Shown here: piece after piece, positions 37,530 through 44,957 of the stretch
Position numbering within the stretch: position 1 is the stretch's first letter
How the letters are laid out: every line of letters starts with the position of its first letter
DNA from: UBA964 sp037444685
GTDB lineage: Bacteria; Pseudomonadota; Gammaproteobacteria; Steroidobacterales; Steroidobacteraceae
Length of the DNA: 64,000 nucleotides
Direction of reading: 5' to 3'
Assembly (NCBI GenBank): GCA_037444685.1
Contig: JBBILX010000003.1
Span: 186,001-250,000 of the forward strand
Position numbers and translations under genes: made by a program
Notes under the pieces: generated by a model
Told to the model about the DNA's origin: nothing
The model's database searches: none
Seen by the model: only the letters and a program-made list of their open reading frames with translations

Positions 37530-38141
37530 ATGTTTCGCCGAACTGTCCCGATCAACGCGCTTGCGCTGATTTTCACGGTCGCATCCGTCGACGCCGCTCC
37601 GCTGCCCGAGTCGCAGCGCATTCCGGTCGATCTGCGGCGCACGACGCTGGTCGTACGCGACATCGAGCGTTCGCTCCCTCTCTACCGTGACGCGCTCGGT
37701 CTGCGCGTGATCTACGACGAGAAGCTCGGTGGTCCGGTCGGGCCCGACGGCAAGCTCGTCGCGCCGACCACGAGGCTCGTGCTGTTGCGCGCCAACGACG
37801 ACTTCATCGGTGTGCTCGGTCTCATGCAGCGGCTCAACCTCACCGACCCTGTGCCCGAGCCGGTCTATCGTAAGGCGCAGCCCGGGGGGCTGATCCTCGT
37901 GTTCAACGTACGGGACCTCGAGGCGCGCTTCGAGCGCATCCGCGAGACGCCACACGTCAAGGTCGCCGAACCGCCGCAGCGAGTCGAGTACCCGGGTCCC
38001 GGCGGCGGCGTCATCCCCGTGATGTTCAGCGCAGTCTGGGACGCCGACGGCAACTTCATCGAGCTCAATCGCATCCTCGGCACGCCTGCCGGGCAGGTGC
38101 CCGCTGCGGCGCAGGACGCTGCCGCCGACCGCCAACCGTGA
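37530..38141 (+). CDS. Exported VOC (glyoxalase-fold) protein
   Basis: A 203-residue VOC superfamily protein with a signal-like N-terminus (TVPINALALIFTVASVDAAP). The paired beta-alpha-beta-beta-beta modules are visible: RTTLVVRDIERSLPLYRDAL, then GLRVIYDEK, VLLRANDDFIGVLGLM and GLILVFNVRDLEARFERIRE, closing VWDADGNFIELNRIL. A metal-binding Glu in the last strand is preserved; the substrate is unknown. The start at 37530 has CCGGAG 6 bases ahead. Its stop overlaps the GTG start of a second VOC gene, so they are co-expressed, and a heteromeric or sequential role is possible. Confidence 0.88.
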   Translation: MFRRTVPINALALIFTVASVDAAPLPESQRIPVDLRRTTLVVRDIERSLPLYRDALGLRVIYDEKLGGPVGPDGKLVAPTTRLVLLRANDDFIGVLGLMQRLNLTDPVPEPVYRKAQPGGLILVFNVRDLEARFERIRETPHVKVAEPPQRVEYPGPGGGVIPVMFSAVWDADGNFIELNRILGTPAGQVPAAAQDAAADRQP

Positions 38142-38575
38142 GCGGGCGTCGACTCGCGCCGTTTCATGTTGCGGTACCGGTGCACGATCTCGCGGCCGCC
38201 CGCGCCTTCTACGGCGGGCTGTTCGGCTGCGCCGAAGGTCGCAGCGACGCGTCGTGGGTCGACTTCGACTTCTTCGGGCACCAGCTGGTGGCGCACCTCG
38301 ATCCGCGACTCGCGGCATTCACGCCGCCCGCCCAGCACAACGAGGTCGACGGGCAGGCGGTACCGGTGCCGCATTTCGGCGTCGTGCTCGACTGGTCGGA
38401 CTGGCACGAGCTCGCGCAGCGGCTGCGCGCTGCGGGCATGCGCTTCGTGATCGAGCCTGGCATACGCTTCGCCGGACAGGTCGGCGAACAGGCGACGTTC
38501 TTCGTCTACGACCCCAGCGGCAACGCGCTAGAGTTCAAGGCGTTTCGCGACCCGGCACGACTGTTCGCGAAGTAG
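38138..38575 (+). CDS. VOC family protein (glyoxalase/dioxygenase-like)
   Basis: A 145-residue cytoplasmic VOC protein starting at a GTG inside the GTGA overlap with the previous gene. It reads APFHVAVPVHDLAAARAFYG, then GLFGCAEGRSDASWVDFDFF, VPHFGVVLDWSDWHELAQRL, FVYDPSGNALEFKAFRDP. The His at the start of strand 1 and the Glu in LEFK are positioned as metal ligands. The group is often annotated as glyoxalase or dioxygenase without proof. Convergent with bdhA, with only 9 bases between. Confidence 0.88.
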   Translation: MSGRRLAPFHVAVPVHDLAAARAFYGGLFGCAEGRSDASWVDFDFFGHQLVAHLDPRLAAFTPPAQHNEVDGQAVPVPHFGVVLDWSDWHELAQRLRAAGMRFVIEPGIRFAGQVGEQATFFVYDPSGNALEFKAFRDPARLFAK

Positions 38576-38584
38576 CGCCGCGGC

Positions 38585-39352
38585 TCATTGGGCGGTCCAG
38601 CCGCCGTCGATGACGATGCACTGACCGGTGATGTTGCGGGCCGCCCGCTGGCAGAGGAACTCGATCGTGCCGGCGATCTCGTCGATCTCGATGAAGCGCC
38701 CCTTGGGCATCGGCTTGAGCATGACCTCGCGGACGACGGCCTCGCGATCGAGACCGCGAGCGCGGGCCTGCGCTTCGATCTGCTGCTCGACCAGCGGCGT
38801 CTGCACGTAGGCCGGGCAGACGAGGTTGACCGTGATGTCGGTGTCTGCCGTCTCGAGCGCGAGCGTGCGGGTCAGCCCCACGAGTCCGTGCTTGGCGGCC
38901 ACGTAAGCGCTCTTGTACGGTGAGGCGACGAGAGAGTGGATCGACCCGATATTGACGATGCGGCCATGGCCTGCCGCGCGCATGCGCGGCAGCACCGCGG
39001 CGCACAGCCTCGCGCTGCCGGTGAGCATGACGTCGACGAGCGCAGCGAAGCGGCCGACCGGCAGGTCCTCGAGCGGGGCCACGTGCTGCAGGCCCGCGTT
39101 GTTGACCAGCAGTCCGATCGGTCCCTCTAGCGAGGAGATTCCGCGCGCGACGCTCTCGTCGCAGCTCACGTCGATCTCGAGCGCCCGGGCATCGTGACCG
39201 TCGCCGCGCAAGCGCGCGGCGGCGCACTCCGCGGCCGCCACGTTGCGGTCCGCGAGCACGACGGCGGCGTCGCGCGTCGCCAGCGCCTGCGCGAGACCGA
39301 GCCCGATGCCGCTCGCGGCGCCCGTGATCAGTGCCCAGCCGCGCACGTTCAT
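38585..39352 (-). CDS. bdhA: 3-hydroxybutyrate dehydrogenase
   Basis: A 255-residue SDR oxidising (R)-3-hydroxybutyrate to acetoacetate with NAD+. Beyond the generic SDR motifs (TGAASGIGLGLAQAL, VNNAGLQHVAP) it carries the phrases specific to this enzyme. These are NNAGLQHVAPLEDLP, GSIHSLVASPYKSAYVAAKH with the catalytic Ser and YxxxK, NLVCPAYVQTPLVEQQIEAQ and VMLKPMPKGRFI. Length is that of the family (about 255-260). Its start overlaps the tetR stop by ATGA, so regulator and enzyme are co-translated. It faces, across the tetR gene, a divergent operon for import and cleavage of 3HB oligomers. Confidence 0.9.
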   Translation of the reverse strand: MNVRGWALITGAASGIGLGLAQALATRDAAVVLADRNVAAAECAAARLRGDGHDARALEIDVSCDESVARGISSLEGPIGLLVNNAGLQHVAPLEDLPVGRFAALVDVMLTGSARLCAAVLPRMRAAGHGRIVNIGSIHSLVASPYKSAYVAAKHGLVGLTRTLALETADTDITVNLVCPAYVQTPLVEQQIEAQARARGLDREAVVREVMLKPMPKGRFIEIDEIAGTIEFLCQRAARNITGQCIVIDGGWTAQ

Positions 39353-40107
39353 GTGGCCGCGCGCGCTGCGGTGCTGGTGCGCCGCGGACTGCGACGCGCC
39401 GCGTCACGCCGGCGCTGCGCCGCGCTGCGCAGGCACAGGGCGCGAAATCCTGCCGCGACATAAGGAACGAGCCGCTCGTGCACGCTGTCGAGGTCCGACG
39501 AGCGGCATAGTCCCCGTGACAGATTGTCGATCCGGCCCGTTTCCGCGAACGTCAGGGTCAGCGCGCCGGAGAGAAAGTGGTAACTCCAGTACAGGTCGCG
39601 CTCGTCGCAGCCGGGCATCGAGGCGCGCAGGGCGTCGATGAATGCGTGCACGACCGGATCGAAGTAGCGGGTCATCATGAGACCGCCGAACTCGGTCGAG
39701 TTGTTGACCTGCGCGATCAGCGCAAAGTAGGCCTTCCAGCCCGGCCCGCCGCGCGCCGAGCGATCGAGCAAGGGATGCGTGAACGCGTCGATGATCGCCT
39801 CCACCCGCGGCGGCCGGGGCGCGGATTTCTGCACGACGGCCTCCAGGCGGCGCAGTCGCTCCTCGTTGAGCACCGCCGCGCGACGCATGAACACGTCCTC
39901 GAACAGTGCCTGCTTGCCGCCGAAGTGGTAGTTCACGAGCGCCACGTCGACTCCGGCGGCCTGGGTGATGTCGCGCACGGAGACGGCATGGAAGCCGCGC
40001 TGGGCGAACAGCCTCTCCGCGGCGTCCAGGATGCGTTCGCGTGTGGAGCGCCCGCCCGCCCGGCGCGGGCCGCGCGTCGCGCGCTTCTTTTGCGCTGCAG
40101 TAGCCAC
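39349..40107 (-). CDS. TetR family regulator of the 3-hydroxybutyrate locus
   Basis: A 252-residue TetR-type repressor. The DNA-binding domain lies at about residues 20-70: TRERILDAAERLFAQRGFHA, VSVRDITQAAGVDVALVNYH, FGGKQALFEDVFMRRA. The C-terminal part resembles the CecR-type ligand domain (LLDRSARGGPGWKAYFALIA, RDLYWSYHFLSGALTLTFAE). The start is the GTG at 40107 with GAGGGA 6 bases ahead; longer readings lack a ribosome site. It is divergent from a TonB receptor gene, and two palindromes of TetR-operator type lie between them. The inducer is probably 3HB, acetoacetate or a CoA thioester; this is inferred from the neighbours. Confidence 0.92.
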   Translation of the reverse strand: MATAAQKKRATRGPRRAGGRSTRERILDAAERLFAQRGFHAVSVRDITQAAGVDVALVNYHFGGKQALFEDVFMRRAAVLNEERLRRLEAVVQKSAPRPPRVEAIIDAFTHPLLDRSARGGPGWKAYFALIAQVNNSTEFGGLMMTRYFDPVVHAFIDALRASMPGCDERDLYWSYHFLSGALTLTFAETGRIDNLSRGLCRSSDLDSVHERLVPYVAAGFRALCLRSAAQRRRDAARRSPRRTSTAARAAT

Positions 40108-40170
40108 GGTGACTCCCTCGATGCGCTGACTAGTCTGTCCGCTGCGGGCCGTCGATGCAATCGGCTCCGC

Positions 40171-40199
40171 TTGTGTTTCAACGAATGTTGAATTAGATT
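40171..40199 (+). promoter_or_regulatory. Promoter of the TonB-receptor operon
   Basis: TTGTGT (40171-40176) and TAGATT (40194-40199) are 17 bases apart. The spacer consists almost entirely of the first palindrome of the double operator, so occupancy would block the promoter. A run GAGGGGG about 10 bases before the ATG at 40238 is the ribosome site. Confidence 0.6.
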
Positions 40200-40214
40200 T
40201 CAGCGAGCGTTGAA
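40177..40214. promoter_or_regulatory. Tandem TetR-type operators
   Basis: Site 1 at 40177-40192 is a perfect TTCAAC-N4-GTTGAA palindrome within the promoter spacer. Site 2 at 40199-40214 is TTCAGC-N4-GTTGAA (one mismatch) over the transcription start. Start-to-start distance is 22 bases, two helical turns, so two dimers could bind the same face. Symmetry and length fit TetR proteins, and the site lies between divergent tetR and its presumed target operon. Confidence 0.68.
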
Positions 40215-40237
40215 TCAACCGAGGGGGTAGAAACGCC

Positions 40238-42496
40238 ATGCTCTCCGCATCCGTCTTGGTGCGCCGCGCGCTCGCCGCGGCTCGTCTGATCCCGTTGGCG
40301 GCCGGGTCGGCCGCGGGCTGCCTGGTCCTCGGCATCGGTGCCGCGCCAAGCTTCGCACAGCAGGCGAGCGAGACCGACGGCCCGGCCATCGAGGAGATCA
40401 TCGTCACGGCGCGGCGCCGTGAGGAATCCCTGCAGGACGTGCCGATCGCAGTGACGGCGTTCTCTGCCGCCGATCTCGAACGCTCGGGTGCCACGGATCT
40501 GACTGCTCTCCAGCAGAACACGCCGAACCTCACGCTGCAGGTGGCGCGCGGCAGCAACTCGACGCTGATCGCCTTCATCCGCGGTGTCGGGCAGCAGGAT
40601 CCGCTCTGGGGCTTCGAGCCCGGCGTCGGTCTCTATGTCGACGACGTGTACATCGCGCGCCCCCAGGGTGCCGTGCTCGACATCTACGACATCGAGCGTG
40701 TCGAGGTGCTGCGTGGTCCGCAGGGCACGCTCTACGGCCGAAACACGGTCGGCGGGGCGGTCAAGTACGTGACCCGGCGCCTCGGCCGCGACCTGGTCCT
40801 CAGCGCCCGCGTGAATCTCGGCACCTATCAGCAGCGCGACGTGATCCTCAGCGGCGCGACGCCGGTCACGGACACCGTCTCGCTCGGCGGTGCGGTCGCG
40901 GTCTACCGGCGCGACGGCTTCGGCAAGAACCTCCTGACCGGTGCCGAGCACTACAACAAGGACGTGCAGGCGTTCCGCGGGTCGCTCGAGTGGACGCCGT
41001 CCGACAGCCTCTTCGTGCGGATTGCGGGCGACGTCCTCAACGACGATTCGAACCCGCGGCACGGGCACCGCGAGGCACCAGGGTCGGGGCTCGCCACCGG
41101 CGAGGGCGTGCTGCCGGATGTCTACGACACGCGCGGCGGTATCGGCGACCGCAACACCGTCGAGACCAAGGGTCTGTCCGCGCTCGTCGAGTGGCGGATC
41201 AGCGATGCGCTGACATTCAAGTCGATCACGGCGTGGCGCGAGGGTGATACGGACACGGTCATCGACTTCGACACCGGCCCTGCCGTGGCGCTCGATGTTC
41301 CCGCCTTCTACGACGACAGTCAGGTCACGCAGGAGTTCCAGCTCCTCTATCAGGGCGAAAGACTGTCCGCCGTTGGCGGTCTCTACTACCTCGACGGCTC
41401 GGCGTCCGGTGCATTCGACACGATCGTCGGCATCGCGAACCTGACGATCGCCACCGCCGGCAGCGTCGAGACCGAGAGCTACGCCGCGTTCGCAGACCTC
41501 AGCTACCGGCTGACTGACTCGTTCTCGGTCTCCGTCGGCGGCCGGTATACGAACGACGACAAGACCGGCGAGGTGTATCGCCAGAACTTCACCGGCATCC
41601 GTAGCCCGCTGTTCGGCAATCCCGCGGCCGTGCCCGGCGTGCTGCGCACGCGTTACACGAACTCGCGGAGTTTCTCCGAATTCACTCCCCGAGTGAGCGT
41701 GAGCTGGGAGCCGAGCGACGCCTGGACGCTCTACGCTTCGTGGAGCCAGGGGTTCAAGTCCGGCGGCTTCGACATGCGCGGCGACGCGTTCCTGTACCCC
41801 CAGACGGTCGATGGCTACGAGCCGGAGACTGTCGAGACCGCCGAACTGGGCGTCAAGGCCACGCTCGCCGATGGGCGGGTCCGCCTCAACGCCGCCGTCT
41901 TCTCGTCCGACTACGAGGATCAGCAGATCACCTCGCAGGTGGCGATCGGGACCGCGATCGCGAGCTTCGTCGACAACGCCGGCAGCTCCGAGATCGACGG
42001 CGCCGAGCTCGAGGGCAGCGTCCGCTTCACGGATAGCCTGTCGGCGAGCTTCCAGGTCGGCTACATCGATGCGAAGTTCAACGAGTTCATTACCTTCGAT
42101 CCGGCCACGGGCACGCGGCGCAATCGTGCCGCCGAGTTCGACTTCCAGAACACGCCCGAGTGGACCGCGGCGCTGGCGCTGAACTGGATCAAGGACCTTG
42201 GCGACAGGGGCTCGCTCGCGATCGTGCCGGCCGTCTCCTATCGGGACGACTACCAGTTGTTCGAGGCAGCCAATCCCGCGATCGACCAGAAGCCTTACTA
42301 CCTCTACGACCTCGGTGCGACGTGGAGGTCCGCGGACGGCCGGCTCAGTGTCGGCGCCCACGGGCGCAATCTCGGGGATGAGCGCTACCGGGTCGGCGGC
42401 TACTTCTTCCCGGGCGCCACGTTCGGCAACGTGGTCAACGGCTTCTACGGCCCGCCTCGCACATTCACGCTGACTGTCGGTTACCGCTTCGACTGA
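40238..42496 (+). CDS. TonB-dependent outer-membrane receptor
   Basis: A 752-residue receptor. The signal peptide (PLAAGSAAGCLVLGIGAAPS, cut near residue 40) is followed by a plug domain (about 50-165): IEEIIVTARRREESLQDVPI with TonB-box-like start, GVGLYVDDVYIARPQG, ERVEVLRGPQGTLYGRNTVG. The barrel ends YRF, the outer-membrane sorting C-terminus FTLTVGYRFD. Receptors of this wording (iron-complex/oligomer, Sphingomonad-type) import diverse substrates, not only siderophores. Here the neighbours suggest 3-hydroxybutyrate oligomers or a related ester. First gene of the divergent operon under the double operator; the acyl-CoA ligase begins 12 bases on. Confidence 0.95.
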   Translation: MLSASVLVRRALAAARLIPLAAGSAAGCLVLGIGAAPSFAQQASETDGPAIEEIIVTARRREESLQDVPIAVTAFSAADLERSGATDLTALQQNTPNLTLQVARGSNSTLIAFIRGVGQQDPLWGFEPGVGLYVDDVYIARPQGAVLDIYDIERVEVLRGPQGTLYGRNTVGGAVKYVTRRLGRDLVLSARVNLGTYQQRDVILSGATPVTDTVSLGGAVAVYRRDGFGKNLLTGAEHYNKDVQAFRGSLEWTPSDSLFVRIAGDVLNDDSNPRHGHREAPGSGLATGEGVLPDVYDTRGGIGDRNTVETKGLSALVEWRISDALTFKSITAWREGDTDTVIDFDTGPAVALDVPAFYDDSQVTQEFQLLYQGERLSAVGGLYYLDGSASGAFDTIVGIANLTIATAGSVETESYAAFADLSYRLTDSFSVSVGGRYTNDDKTGEVYRQNFTGIRSPLFGNPAAVPGVLRTRYTNSRSFSEFTPRVSVSWEPSDAWTLYASWSQGFKSGGFDMRGDAFLYPQTVDGYEPETVETAELGVKATLADGRVRLNAAVFSSDYEDQQITSQVAIGTAIASFVDNAGSSEIDGAELEGSVRFTDSLSASFQVGYIDAKFNEFITFDPATGTRRNRAAEFDFQNTPEWTAALALNWIKDLGDRGSLAIVPAVSYRDDYQLFEAANPAIDQKPYYLYDLGATWRSADGRLSVGAHGRNLGDERYRVGGYFFPGATFGNVVNGFYGPPRTFTLTVGYRFD

Positions 42497-42508
42497 GGGC
42501 CGCAGGAA

Positions 42509-44086
42509 ATGAGCGGGTTCGACGCACCCGCGCCGCTGCTGCCGGATCTAATCGACCGGCAGTCGCGGTGGCTCGGCGACAAGCCGGCACTGATCTGCGG
42601 CGAGACGGTACGGAGCTGGCGGGACTTCGGTGCGGCAGTCCGGCGTGTCGCGAATGCGCTGCAGGCGGGGGGTGTCCGGCCTGGCGATCGCGTGCTCGTC
42701 GTGATGCGCAACGGCCTCGAGATGGCCGAGGCGATGTTCGGCACGATCCGCGCAGGCGCCTGCGTGGTGCCACTGAACGTCTCGGTCAGCGACGAGGCGG
42801 TGCACGGCATGCTCGTCGACAGCGGCGCCGTCGCGGTGATCGCCACGGCGGATCAGGCACCGCGGCTGCAGGTTGCGCGTGCCGACCGGGTCCGGCTCTG
42901 GGTCTGTGTTGATTCGGCAATGTCCGGCGTCGACTCCTCGTGCTGGCAGGACTTCGCCGCCTGGCGGGATTCGGTCACTGCCGAGGCGTCACCCGCCGCG
43001 ATCGGCGAGGATTCGCTCTGCAACATCATCTACAGCAGCGGCACGACCGGAGTCCCGAAGGGCATCGTCCACACGCATCGGCGGCGCATCGACTGGGCCA
43101 TGGCGCTCGCGATCGCGCTGCGCTACGACAGCCGCGCCATAACGCTCTGCCCGATCGGGCTCTACTCGAACATCAGCTGGGTCAGTCTGCTCTGCACGAT
43201 CGTCGCGGGCGGCACGATCGTCATCGAGCCAGCCTTCGACGTCGCACGGACCTTCGAAGTCATCGCCCGGCGACGGATCAGCCACACCTCGATCGTTCCG
43301 GTCATGGTGCAGCGGCTGCTCGAATCGGCGCTGCTCGCCTCCGCGGACCTGCGCTCGCTGCGCGGCATCATGTGCTGCGGTTCACCGTTGTCGATCGAAC
43401 TGAAGCGGCGGGCGCTCACGGAGTTCGGCTGCGACTTCATCGAGCTCTACGGCCTGACCGAAGGCGTCATCACGACGCTCGCTCCCGAGGACGCGCCTCA
43501 CCGGCTGTCCTCGGTCGGCAAGCCGCTGCCAGGAACCGACATTCGCCTGCTCACCGAGGACGACAGCGAAGCGGGACCGGGAGGGGCGGGCGAGATCGTC
43601 GGCCGCGGCTTCATCACGATGGCGGGCTACTTCAACCGACCGGAGGCCGATGCCGAGGCGACCTGGATCGACGAGCGCGGCCAGCGCTGGCTGCGTACCG
43701 GCGACATCGGCCGCCTCGACGAGCAGGGCTTTCTCTACATCGTCGACCGCAAGAAGGACCTGATCATCTCGGGTGGCCAGAACATCTACCCGGCCGACAT
43801 CGAGGCCGTAATCGTGACCCATCCCGAGGTCGCCGAAGTCGCCGTCATCGGCATCGCGAGCGAGCGCTGGGGCGAGACGCCGCTCGCGGTGGTCGTGCCG
43901 CGGCAGCCGGTCGCGCCCGCGCAGGCGCCCGAGCGGGCGAAGGCGCTGCGCGACTGGGTCAATGAACGCGTCGGGCGTCAGCAGCGGATTGCCGGTGTCG
44001 AGTTCGTCTCGCAGCTGCCGCGCAATCCGAACGGCAAGATACTGAAGCGGGAGCTGCGCCGCAGGTATGCTGCTGCGCATGGCTGA
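42509..44086 (+). CDS. Acyl-CoA synthetase (AMP-dependent ligase)
   Basis: A 525-residue adenylate-forming enzyme linking a carboxylic acid to CoA. Motifs: IIYSSGTTGVPKGIVHTHRR (P-loop), ELYGLTEGVITTLAPED, WLRTGDIGRLDEQGFLYIVD, RKKDLIISGGQNIYPADIE, and the catalytic Lys in LPRNPNGKILKREL. Length is that of the medium/long-chain and CaiC-like group. In this operon the likely substrates are acetoacetate or 3-hydroxybutyrate, products of PHB-oligomer cleavage; it resembles no acetoacetyl-CoA synthetase I can confirm, so specificity is inference. It overlaps the following hydrolase gene slightly. Confidence 0.92.
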   Translation: MSGFDAPAPLLPDLIDRQSRWLGDKPALICGETVRSWRDFGAAVRRVANALQAGGVRPGDRVLVVMRNGLEMAEAMFGTIRAGACVVPLNVSVSDEAVHGMLVDSGAVAVIATADQAPRLQVARADRVRLWVCVDSAMSGVDSSCWQDFAAWRDSVTAEASPAAIGEDSLCNIIYSSGTTGVPKGIVHTHRRRIDWAMALAIALRYDSRAITLCPIGLYSNISWVSLLCTIVAGGTIVIEPAFDVARTFEVIARRRISHTSIVPVMVQRLLESALLASADLRSLRGIMCCGSPLSIELKRRALTEFGCDFIELYGLTEGVITTLAPEDAPHRLSSVGKPLPGTDIRLLTEDDSEAGPGGAGEIVGRGFITMAGYFNRPEADAEATWIDERGQRWLRTGDIGRLDEQGFLYIVDRKKDLIISGGQNIYPADIEAVIVTHPEVAEVAVIGIASERWGETPLAVVVPRQPVAPAQAPERAKALRDWVNERVGRQQRIAGVEFVSQLPRNPNGKILKRELRRRYAAAHG

Positions 44087-44957
44087 GTCCGCCCACTGGA
44101 TCGAGCACCGCATTCCCTCGGCCGACGGTCTGTCGCTGTACTGCCGGGAGTATCGCCCGCGAGGCCCTGCGCCGGTATCCGCCCCGGACGTGCTCTGCGT
44201 GCCGGGCCTGACGCGCAACTGTCGGGACTTCGAGTCGCTGGCCCTCTGGCTGTCCGCGACGCACCGCGTGCTGACGCCCGATCTGCGCGGCCGCGGCCGT
44301 TCGGACTACGATCCCGATCCGCGCCGCTATCAGCCGCTGACCTACGTCGGCGACATCGCGACGCAGCTGCAGGCGCTCGGCACACAGCGCGTGTTCTGGA
44401 TCGGAACGTCGCTCGGCGGCCTGCTCGCGATGCTGATGGCCGCGCTGCGCCCCGGATGGCTCGCAGGGGTCGTGCTCAACGACATCGGTCCGCAGATCGA
44501 CCCGGCCGGCGCCGCGCGCATCGCCGGTTACGTTGGCCGATTGCCGCTTGTGCGCACCTGGCAGGAAGCCGTCGAGCAGGCGCGCCTCGTCCATGGCGCC
44601 GCGCTGACGGATTTCACCGACGAGGACTGGATGCGGTTCGCACGCTGCACCTACCGCGACGACGGCACGGGTCACCCGGTCATCGACATGGATCCGCGCA
44701 TCGGCGACGCGGTGCGCGAGGCGACGGGGCCCACGCCGGATCTGTGGCCGGCCTTCCGCGCCCTCGCGCCCGTGCCAACGCTGGCGATCCGCGGTGCGCT
44801 GTCCGACATCCTGAGTGCCGAGACGCCCGCGAGGATGCGCGAGGTCAAGCCGGATCTCGAGACACTGGTGCTCGAGGGACGAGGTCACGCGCCGACGCTC
44901 GATGAGCCAGCCAGCCGCGCGGCCATCCGTGCGCTGCTCGACCGGGTGTCTCGATGA
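44079..44957 (+). CDS. Alpha/beta hydrolase
   Basis: A 292-residue serine hydrolase without signal peptide. Oxyanion region LCVPGLTRNCRDFESLALWL, nucleophile S111 in GTSLGG, acid Asp in RGALSDILSAET and His in GRGHAPTLDEP complete the triad. ATG 44079 is chosen; an upstream ATG at 44067 adds four residues. It overlaps the acyl-CoA ligase stop by 8 bases and the 3HB-oligomer hydrolase start by ATGA, so it is expressed with them. A cytoplasmic esterase of oligomers or of hydroxyacyl esters is the natural guess. Confidence 0.9.
   Translation: MAESAHWIEHRIPSADGLSLYCREYRPRGPAPVSAPDVLCVPGLTRNCRDFESLALWLSATHRVLTPDLRGRGRSDYDPDPRRYQPLTYVGDIATQLQALGTQRVFWIGTSLGGLLAMLMAALRPGWLAGVVLNDIGPQIDPAGAARIAGYVGRLPLVRTWQEAVEQARLVHGAALTDFTDEDWMRFARCTYRDDGTGHPVIDMDPRIGDAVREATGPTPDLWPAFRALAPVPTLAIRGALSDILSAETPARMREVKPDLETLVLEGRGHAPTLDEPASRAAIRALLDRVSR

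Noticed and set aside
40193..42361. A 722-codon minus-strand frame opposite the TonB receptor
   Set aside because: Antisense shadow that would also run through the operator region; the receptor has clear plug and barrel motifs.
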